DNA from: Spirochaetes bacterium ADurb.Bin218 | GTDB lineage: Bacteria > Spirochaetota > UBA4802 > UBA5550 | Length of the DNA: 42,571 bases | Reading direction: 5' to 3' | NCBI GenBank assembly: GCA_002069965.1 | Contig: MWCI01000024.1 | Span: 1 to 42,571 of the forward strand | Made by a program: the position numbers and the translations under genes | The notes under the pieces: model-generated | Seen by the model: the letters and a program-made list of their open reading frames with translations, nothing else | The model's database searches: none | What the model was told of the DNA's origin: nothing | Part shown: positions 1 to 6,321 of the stretch, piece by piece | Position numbering within the stretch: the first letter of the stretch is position 1 | Layout: the number at the start of each line of letters is the position of its first letter

Positions 1-1
1 T

Positions 2-550
2 GATTTTTGTGCAAGTCATTGTATAGCTTTTCATCTTGATGGAGCACGGCTGTTTAATGCCCTGGTAGAAACAGGAGAAAAGCCCTCTCAGTATGGAGAG
101 ATCTTTGACTCCATATCAATTTGCCTTTCAAAGGGACTGGGCGCTCCTGTTGGTTCTGTCCTTGCAGGCAGTTCTTCTTTTATTAAAGAGGCAAAGAGAG
201 TTCGCAAGGTTTTTGGTGGAGGTATGAGACAGGCTGGCTTTTTGGCTGCTGCAGGTATTTTTGCACTTGAGAATAATATTTCAAGGTTGAAATATGATCA
301 TCGCAGAGCAAAAGAGCTTGAGCGGATTTTGTCTTCTTTATCTTTTGTGGAGAATGTGCTTCCTGTGGAGACAAATATAGTTATATTCACTTTGGCTGAT
401 TCCATTGATGGGAAAGATTTTCTACAGAAACTTAAAAGTAAGGGATTGCTTGCAAGTTCTATGGGGAAAAGAGAAATTCGTTTTGTTACCCATCTTGATT
501 TTACAGATTCAATGCTTGAGGATGCAGCTAAGATATTAAAGTCTTTATAA
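2..550 (+). CDS. L-threonine aldolase (low specificity), 3' part
   Basis: This is the C-terminal ~182 residues of a PLP-dependent low-specificity L-threonine aldolase, which splits L-threonine or allo-threonine into glycine and acetaldehyde in the cytosol. The reading frame is open from the first base of the window, so the start and roughly the first half of the protein (family length about 340 residues) lie outside. Visible family motifs are FHLDGARLFNA, followed by SISICLSKGLGAPVGS, whose lysine is the expected Schiff-base residue for PLP, and then KVFGGGMRQAGFLAA. The gene ends 69 bp before the convergent rlmI-like gene and I see no strong terminator between them. An internal ATG at 224 is not the start, because conserved sequence continues upstream of it. 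Confidence 0.88.
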   Translation, partial: DFCASHCIAFHLDGARLFNALVETGEKPSQYGEIFDSISICLSKGLGAPVGSVLAGSSSFIKEAKRVRKVFGGGMRQAGFLAAAGIFALENNISRLKYDHRRAKELERILSSLSFVENVLPVETNIVIFTLADSIDGKDFLQKLKSKGLLASSMGKREIRFVTHLDFTDSMLEDAAKILKSL

Positions 551-619
551 AATATTATTTAAGGTATGATGGTGATTATTTCTGAATGCAATGCCTATCT
601 CCGCTGGCTAAGATAAAAG

Positions 620-1795
620 CTATTCCACATGTAATAGCAATCCCTTGAGATATTCTCCTTCTGGGTGATAGATATTTATGGGGTGATCCTCTGGCTGAGA
701 GAGATGGGATATTATCTGAACATTTCTGCCAGAGTCTGCTGCTGCAGAGAAAACAATTTTTTGAAACAGCTCAGAGCTAATATGTTGGGAGCAAGAAAAT
801 GTTGCAAGGAATGAGTCCTTTTTTATTTTGCGCAGAGCGTTTAAGTTTATGTCTTTGTAGCCTTTTGCTCCTTTTTCTATATTCGTTGCTGATTTTACAA
901 AAGCTGGGGGATCAAGTATTATCAGATCGTATATCTCATCCATGTCTCTTAGATAGTTAAAGCAATCTTCTTTAATTGCTATATGATTTTTGAGGCCTTT
1001 AAAATTTTCTGATACATTTTTTTCTGTCATAGCAATGGCAGATTGAGATATGTCTACACTATGAACAGATCGTGCTCCCCCTGCAAGGGCATAGACAGAG
1101 AATCCACCTGTATAGCAGAAGGCATTGAGCACTGTTTTTTCTTTAGAGATTTGTTTTATAAGCTCTCTGTTTTTTCTTTGATCAATAAAGAACCCGGTTT
1201 TTTGACCTTCCTTAATATCAACAGCAAACAAAAGAGAGTTTTCCATGACAAGTAGGTTGGAATCTATCTTTCCTGCGATGGTATAGTCTCTTTGAGAGAC
1301 CTCCTCAATAGGATTGACTGAGCTATTTTTGGCATAGACATTTTTAAATCCAAGGTCATAGAGGGAATCCACTATTATATCAAGGAGCAGTTCTGTCCCT
1401 TTTATTAAAGTTTGAATGACCGCACTTTCATTGTAAATATCAATTATAAGCCCAGGGAATAAATCGCCCTCTGCATGAATGAGCCTATAACAGTTGGTTT
1501 TTCTTTTATCTATAAATTTATCTCTGAGATTTGCTGCTTTTATTATTTTTTCTTTAAAAAAAGAATCAGGGAAATTGGTAACTCTTTCTTTTGTGAAATG
1601 AAAAATCCTGCATGAGATTTGACTTTTATAAGAATAAAATCCATAGCCAAGTATATTTTCCTTATAGTCTATTACTTCAACTATTTCACCATTTTGCGGA
1701 TCTTCAAGTGACTGGATAGCTCCAGAGAATACCCATGGGTGACGATTAATAAAAGCCTTTTCTTTGCCTTTTTTTATTTTAATTTTATTATACAT
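620..1795 (-). CDS. rlmI: RlmI-type 23S rRNA cytosine-C5 methyltransferase
   Basis: A 391-residue class I SAM-dependent methyltransferase of the RlmI/YccW family, which places m5C on 23S rRNA. It has an N-terminal PUA-like RNA-binding segment (about residues 1-80, with HPWVFSGAI), a SAM-binding motif FCYTGGFSVYALAGGA, the acidic loop HSVDIS, the LDPPAF motif and a TFSCSQHIS segment carrying the likely catalytic cysteine. Length matches the family (about 390-400). It is transcribed away from fdhA, so its promoter must lie in the 538-bp divergent region 1796-2333. The assignment to RlmI rather than a paralogous m5C methyltransferase rests on the PUA-plus-Rossmann arrangement and motifs; the exact target base is inferred. 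Confidence 0.85.
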   Translation of the reverse strand: MYNKIKIKKGKEKAFINRHPWVFSGAIQSLEDPQNGEIVEVIDYKENILGYGFYSYKSQISCRIFHFTKERVTNFPDSFFKEKIIKAANLRDKFIDKRKTNCYRLIHAEGDLFPGLIIDIYNESAVIQTLIKGTELLLDIIVDSLYDLGFKNVYAKNSSVNPIEEVSQRDYTIAGKIDSNLLVMENSLLFAVDIKEGQKTGFFIDQRKNRELIKQISKEKTVLNAFCYTGGFSVYALAGGARSVHSVDISQSAIAMTEKNVSENFKGLKNHIAIKEDCFNYLRDMDEIYDLIILDPPAFVKSATNIEKGAKGYKDINLNALRKIKKDSFLATFSCSQHISSELFQKIVFSAAADSGRNVQIISHLSQPEDHPINIYHPEGEYLKGLLLHVE

Positions 1796-2035
1796 ATTTT
1801 ATAAATTTTACTTCCAAATGAGATTTTTTATTACAAAAACTTGAAAAAGTTAGTTTAGGTTAAAAGAGCTATATGTCAACTTATAGTCAAATATAAATTG
1901 TGGAATAGCTCATTAATAAAAACAGAGCCTATAGACTTTAAGATCTTGCAAGAGCTGAGTTCTAAAATTATATAAAATATTTAAATTTGCACTTATTTTT
2001 ATAACTGTGAGTAAATAATCATTGACTTCTATAAA

Positions 2036-2070
2036 TCAATATTTTTAATACAGTATATTAAAAATATTGA
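2036..2070. promoter_or_regulatory. Perfect 15-bp inverted repeat upstream of fdhA
   Basis: Arms TCAATATTTTTAATA (2036-2050) and TATTAAAAATATTGA (2056-2070) are perfect inverse complements around the spacer CAGTA. The dyad sits in the rlmI/fdhA divergent region, just upstream of the sigma54-like site and the structured leader. It could bind a dimeric regulator or fold as an AT-only hairpin. It lacks the G/C-rich stem expected of a terminator. The remaining bases between 1796 and 2035 are AT-rich, with nothing else I recognise. Confidence 0.55.
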
Positions 2071-2076
2071 GGTGAG

Positions 2077-2093
2077 TGGCATGTTTTTTACAT
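2077..2093 (+). promoter_or_regulatory. Possible sigma54 (-24/-12) promoter for fdhA
   Basis: TGGCATG, four bases, then TTACA resembles the sigma54 consensus TGGCACG-N4-TTGCA. The GG is at 2078-2079, but the -12 GC is AC (2090-2091), so the match is imperfect. If used, transcription would start near 2103, a few bases before the first stem of the leader RNA, which is the main reason to take it seriously. An alternative TTGACT at 2022-2027 has no good -10 partner. Confidence 0.35.
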
Positions 2094-2102
2094 ATCTTCA
2101 TA

Positions 2103-2264
2103 TATGATGCAGAGGACTATTCAGGCAGGTCCTGTCTGATGATGTCTGGAGGCATGTCTATGGGGATCTTCTCATGCTGCTTGCCTGCATGAGATGCTGA
2201 GCTTAAAGTCTTCCATAGTTCCTCCCCCTCAGGACTAGCTCTGTTTCACAGAATTATTCTCTGT
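2103..2264 (+). promoter_or_regulatory. Structured leader RNA, candidate Mo/W-cofactor riboswitch
   Basis: A locally more G/C-rich stretch folds into five nested stems: 2109-2114 with 2239-2244, 2129-2134 with 2230-2235, 2148-2152 with 2221-2225, 2158-2163 with 2213-2218, and hairpin 2171-2177 with 2187-2193 (CTCATGC/GCATGAG). Downstream, ACAGA (2248-2252) can pair with TCTGT at 2240-2244 or at 2260-2264, which gives mutually exclusive hairpins. TCCTCC (2220-2225) can also pair with the fdhA ribosome-binding site GGAGGA (2323-2328). The Moco riboswitch family is known upstream of molybdenum enzyme and cofactor genes, and fdhA needs such a cofactor. I cannot confirm the conserved Moco nucleotides by eye, so the family name is a hypothesis; the pairings are seen directly. 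Confidence 0.45.
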
Positions 2265-2333
2265 ATCTTATTTTATGAAGCTATCATGTCTCTCACCTGG
2301 TGATGCAAATATAAAAATTTTAGGAGGATATTC

Positions 2334-5303
2334 ATGCCTGTTACAAGAAGAAATTTCCTCAAACTGTCGGGTGCGACAGCAGCCGGGGCTTTTCTTGGAG
2401 GAACATCCTTTCTCACAGGATGTGGAAGCACATCTGTTGATAAACTGAAAGGAGCCAAAGAGAGCACAACTATATGCCCTTATTGTGGTGTGGGATGTGG
2501 GCTTATAGTTTCTACAAGAGGGGGAAAGATTATCAATATTGAAGGGGATCCTGATCATCCAATAAATCAGGGTTCTCTCTGTGCAAAGGGTAATGCAATT
2601 TATCAGATTGCAATTAATCCTATTAAAAGACGGCTTGATAAAGTTCAGTACAGAAGGCCCGGTGGTGATAAATGGGAGGAAATCAGTTGGGATCAGGCTA
2701 TTAAGATGATAGCCAGAAGAGTAAAGGATACCAGAGACAAAACCTTCATCGAGAAGGACAACAATGGTGTTACAGTTAATCGTGCTTCAGGGCTTTTCAG
2801 TCTTGGTGGAGCAGCTCTTGATAATGAGGAGTGTTACCTGGTTTCAAAATTTGCAAGACTATTAGGTATAACCTATCTTGAGCATCAGGCGAGGCTTTGT
2901 CATAGTTCCACTGTTGCTGGTCTTGCAGCAACCTTTGGCCGTGGTATAATGACCAATCACTGGATTGATATTAAAAATGCAGATGTTATTCTTGTTATGG
3001 GGTCTAACCCTGCAGAGAATCATCCCATATCCTTCCGCTGGATTCAAAAGGCAAGAGATAATGGTGCAAAGCTTATTGTAGTTGATCCAAGGTTTACCAG
3101 ATCAGCATCTTTAGCAGACCTATATGGTTCCATTAGACCAGGAACTGACCTTGCTTTTCTTGGGGGTATTATAAACTATATATTGCAAAATGACAGGATC
3201 CAGAGAGATTATGTTGTGGAATATACCAATGCAGCATATCTTGTTCATGAAGGATACAGTTTCAAAGATGGTTTATTCTCTGGATATGATGCAGCAAAGA
3301 GGAGCTATGATCGTTCTACATGGACATATCAATTAGATGAAAAAGGAATTCCCAAGCAGGATAAATCATTAAAGGATAAAAGATGCGTATATCAACTGAT
3401 GAAGGAGCATTACTCTCGTTATACTCCAGAGGTGGTTGAAAAGATTACAGGATGCCCAAAAGAAACATTTCTTGAAATAGCTGATCTCTTTACTTCAACT
3501 CATAAACCAGATAAAGTTGCCACTATACTTTATGCAATGGGGACAACTCAGCATACAGTTGGAACTCAAAATATAAGGGCCTATGGGATTATACAGCTCC
3601 TCCTTGGAAATGTTGGCCTTGCTGGTGGCGGTATAAATGCTATGAGGGGTGAGTCAAATGTTCAGGGTTCTACTGACGCTGCTTTACTGTGGCATATTTT
3701 ACCAGGATACAACCCTGTGCCAGAGGCTGCGAAGCATAAAAATCTTGAGGAGTATTTTAAGGCAGTTGTCCCCAAATCAAATGATCCTATGAGTATAAAC
3801 TGGTGGCAACACAGGCCTAAATATGTTATAAGCATGCTTAAGGCCTGGTTTGGTGATGCAGCAACAAAGGATAATGATTTTTGTTTTGACTGGCTACCAA
3901 AGGCAGAAAAACCAACTCCTCATATAGTTTTATTTGAAGATATGTATGCAGGAAAGCTTAAGGGTGGCTTCTTGTGGGGGACAAATACTGTAGTTGGGGG
4001 TCCGAATTCTGCAAAAGAGGCAAAGGCTCTGGAAAAATTGGACTGGCTTGTTGCAATAGATCTCTGGGAAACAGATACATCCATTTACTGGAAAGAGAAT
4101 TATAAAAATGTAAAAACTGAAGTTTTCTTACTACCAGCAGCCTCTTCAGTTGAAAAAGAGGGTAGCATTACAAATTCCGGAAGATGGGCTCAATGGAGAT
4201 ATAAGGCCATGAATCCTCCTGGAGATGCTAAATCTGATCTTGAGATTGTTGATTTAATTTTTAATGAAGTCCGCCAGCTTTATAAAAAAGAGAATGGTAA
4301 ATTCCCTGATCCAATAGTAAAGGCTAACTGGAATTATACTCATGAAGGACATCATGAGCCAGATCCAGAGCTTGTTGCAAGGGAGATCAATGGTTATGAC
4401 TGGAAGAGTAAAAAGCAGTTGGATTCTTTTATGGATCTCAAAGATGATGGAACAACTGCATGTGGCAACTGGATCTATGGTGGAAGCTTTACAGAAAAGG
4501 GAAATTTAATGAAGAGAAGGGGGCTTGATGAAGGCCCTGGCAATACAGGTCTTTATCCTGAATGGGCCTGGGCTTGGCCTTTGAATAGAAGAATTGCCTA
4601 TAACAGAGCTGCAGTTAACCGTAAGGGAGAGCCATGGGATCCAAAGAGATGGTTTATTAAATGGACTGGAAGCCAATGGAAAGGAGACGTTGTTGATGGA
4701 GGAGCAAAATTTGGTCCTGAGGCAAAGAATCCTTTCATTATGAACTCAGAAGGCGTTGGTAAGCTATTCTCTAATTCAGTTGTTGATGGGCCTTTAACAG
4801 AACATTATGAGCCTATGGAAAGCCCCTTTGTAAATATCCTTAATTCTCAAAAAGTAAATCCTGCATCACTTATACTTGATTCTGTTAAGTCTGAATTTGG
4901 CAATCCATCTCAATTCCCTTATGTTGGGACATCTTACCGTCTTGTGGAGCACTGGCAGGCTGGAGCTATGACTCGTAATCTTCCATGGCTTAATGAGCTT
5001 GTTCCAGATATGTTCTGTGAGATAAGCCCATCTCTTGCAAAGAAGAAGAATATCAAGACAGGGGATATGGTTAAGATTAAATCTCAGAGAGGCAATATAA
5101 AGGCTCGTGCCCTTGTTACAGAAAGGATTCAGCCATGGACAACTGGAGGTAAAGAGATAGAGATGGTTGGTATGGTATGGCATTTTGGTCATGGATGTGC
5201 TGCCAGTGGAGATTCATGTAACATCCTCACTCCTCACATAGGTGATGCCAATACTATGATACCTGAATACAAGGCATTCCTTGTTGATATTGAGAAGGCA
5301 TAA
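2334..5303 (+). CDS. fdhA: Periplasmic formate dehydrogenase alpha subunit, Cys form
   Basis: Catalytic subunit (989 residues) of an FdnG/FdhA-type formate dehydrogenase, oxidising formate to CO2 at a Mo- or W-bis-pterin centre. The N-terminus has a twin-arginine signal (RRNFLKLSG, residues 5-13) that ends in LTGC (Cys30), so a lipid-anchored form is possible. A [4Fe-4S] site follows (Cys48, 51, 55, 83; CPYCGVGC). The usual selenocysteine position is Cys189 (ARLCHSSTVAGLAA, codon TGT at 2898-2900). The C-terminal molydopterin-dinucleotide-binding part includes THIGDAN-like sequence. The start is set by AGGAGG at 2322-2327. It lies 12 bp before fdhB in the same operon. FDH was chosen over nitrate reductase because of the RLCHSSTV motif and the FdhB partner; metal choice cannot be read. 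Confidence 0.92.
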   Translation: MPVTRRNFLKLSGATAAGAFLGGTSFLTGCGSTSVDKLKGAKESTTICPYCGVGCGLIVSTRGGKIINIEGDPDHPINQGSLCAKGNAIYQIAINPIKRRLDKVQYRRPGGDKWEEISWDQAIKMIARRVKDTRDKTFIEKDNNGVTVNRASGLFSLGGAALDNEECYLVSKFARLLGITYLEHQARLCHSSTVAGLAATFGRGIMTNHWIDIKNADVILVMGSNPAENHPISFRWIQKARDNGAKLIVVDPRFTRSASLADLYGSIRPGTDLAFLGGIINYILQNDRIQRDYVVEYTNAAYLVHEGYSFKDGLFSGYDAAKRSYDRSTWTYQLDEKGIPKQDKSLKDKRCVYQLMKEHYSRYTPEVVEKITGCPKETFLEIADLFTSTHKPDKVATILYAMGTTQHTVGTQNIRAYGIIQLLLGNVGLAGGGINAMRGESNVQGSTDAALLWHILPGYNPVPEAAKHKNLEEYFKAVVPKSNDPMSINWWQHRPKYVISMLKAWFGDAATKDNDFCFDWLPKAEKPTPHIVLFEDMYAGKLKGGFLWGTNTVVGGPNSAKEAKALEKLDWLVAIDLWETDTSIYWKENYKNVKTEVFLLPAASSVEKEGSITNSGRWAQWRYKAMNPPGDAKSDLEIVDLIFNEVRQLYKKENGKFPDPIVKANWNYTHEGHHEPDPELVAREINGYDWKSKKQLDSFMDLKDDGTTACGNWIYGGSFTEKGNLMKRRGLDEGPGNTGLYPEWAWAWPLNRRIAYNRAAVNRKGEPWDPKRWFIKWTGSQWKGDVVDGGAKFGPEAKNPFIMNSEGVGKLFSNSVVDGPLTEHYEPMESPFVNILNSQKVNPASLILDSVKSEFGNPSQFPYVGTSYRLVEHWQAGAMTRNLPWLNELVPDMFCEISPSLAKKKNIKTGDMVKIKSQRGNIKARALVTERIQPWTTGGKEIEMVGMVWHFGHGCAASGDSCNILTPHIGDANTMIPEYKAFLVDIEKA
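2898..2932 (+). other. SECIS-like hairpin after the active-site Cys codon
   Basis: Starting 12 bases after the TGT codon for Cys189, GTTGCT (2913-2918) pairs perfectly with AGCAAC (2927-2932) around the loop GGTCTTGC. The GGTCT begins at base 19 after the codon, exactly as it does after the TGA codon of the selenocysteine enzyme in this window and in E. coli fdhF. It may be a relic of a Sec ancestor, or simply codon choice for the conserved VAGLAAT residues. Confidence 0.5.
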
Positions 5304-5315
5304 GGGAGGTAGAAA

Positions 5316-6140
5316 ATGGCTGGTAAAGCTTTTTTAGTAGATACATCAAAGTGTCAGGGCTGCAGGGGATGCCAGGTGGCATGTAAGCAATGGAATGGTC
5401 TGCCTGCTGAAAAGACAGAATTTTTTGGTGGGAGTGAATATACAAATCCTGCGGAACTTTCTGCTATTACATGGAATCACGTTGTGTTTTTTCCTCTGGA
5501 TCGCAGAGATCCCAAAAAGCCAGTGTGGACAATAATGCATAAAAAGTGCTTCCACTGTGAAGAGGCAAATTGTCTTCGTGTTTGTCCAGAAAAGGCTATA
5601 TATAAAAAGGATGGCTGGACAGTGATTGATCAGAGCAGGTGCATAGGTTGTGGAGCCTGTGTAAATGCCTGTATATATAAGGTCCCCCATCTTGCAGAGG
5701 CTAATCACGTAAGTGATACAGGGCTTAAGATTATTCACAAGGACAAGTCCCATAAATGCAATGCCTGCACTTTAAATGAAAGAGATATTCCTGCATGTGT
5801 AAAGACCTGCCCATCGGGATCTCTTCTTTATGGAAGTAGACAGGAAATGATTAAAATTGCACTTAAACGAGTAGAGGAGCTAAAGAGGGAATTTCCAAAT
5901 GCAAGTGTCTATGGCCTTAATGAATTTGGTGGTCTTGGAGTAATCACTGTTCTTAGAGATAAGCCAGAGAGATTTGGACTTCCAGTAAATGTTAAAGCTA
6001 TAGATATGGCAGAGGCTGAAGCGATAAAAGACACATACGCTTTGCTTTCACATTTTACCTTTGGGATCCCATTTATGAAAAAACAGGTATATAAAGTTTC
6101 AAAGGCTTTAAGCTCTCATAAAACCCCGAAAGAAGCTTAA
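5316..6140 (+). CDS. fdhB: Formate dehydrogenase iron-sulfur (beta) subunit
   Basis: Electron-transfer subunit (274 residues) with four cysteine clusters typical of FdnH/FdhB: CQGCRGCQVAC (residues 13-23), CFHCEEANCLRVCP, CIGCGACVNAC and CNACTLNERDIPACVKTCP. These should hold four [4Fe-4S] clusters that carry electrons from FdhA. The C-terminal membrane helix found in E. coli FdnH is absent (the protein ends in a basic stretch), and no cytochrome b gene follows, so the enzyme should be a soluble or FdhA-anchored periplasmic dimer that hands electrons to c-type cytochromes. It has no signal peptide of its own and is presumably carried out with FdhA by the Tat system. GGGAGGT lies just before the ATG and a terminator follows the gene. 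Confidence 0.93.
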   Translation: MAGKAFLVDTSKCQGCRGCQVACKQWNGLPAEKTEFFGGSEYTNPAELSAITWNHVVFFPLDRRDPKKPVWTIMHKKCFHCEEANCLRVCPEKAIYKKDGWTVIDQSRCIGCGACVNACIYKVPHLAEANHVSDTGLKIIHKDKSHKCNACTLNERDIPACVKTCPSGSLLYGSRQEMIKIALKRVEELKREFPNASVYGLNEFGGLGVITVLRDKPERFGLPVNVKAIDMAEAEAIKDTYALLSHFTFGIPFMKKQVYKVSKALSSHKTPKEA

Positions 6141-6149
6141 AAGTTATTC

Positions 6150-6190
6150 AATACCTGCCGGTTGAAGGCCGGTAGGTATTTTCTTATCTT
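6150..6190 (+). terminator. Rho-independent terminator of fdhAB
   Basis: AATACCTGCCGG (6150-6161) pairs with CCGGTAGGTATT (6169-6180) over 12 bp with one G-U pair and a seven-base loop, followed by a T-rich run. It starts nine bases after the fdhB stop codon and separates fdhAB from the selenocysteine formate dehydrogenase genes. Confidence 0.85.
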
Positions 6191-6321
6191 AAAAAAGTCT
6201 CCTTCCTTTAAATTGTTTTCAAAATAAAATAGTTGCTTTACTCATGCCTTTCTTTTTATTGAAAGCTCATTTAATTTTAATAATTTAAATCTGGTATTTC
6301 TTATAACAATAGGAGTTTGTA

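Noticed and set aside
5346-5753. Minus-strand open frame inside fdhB, and many similar frames opposite the large genes
   Set aside because: Shadows of real genes: no ribosome-binding sites, no domain sequence, and full overlap with well-supported coding sequence.
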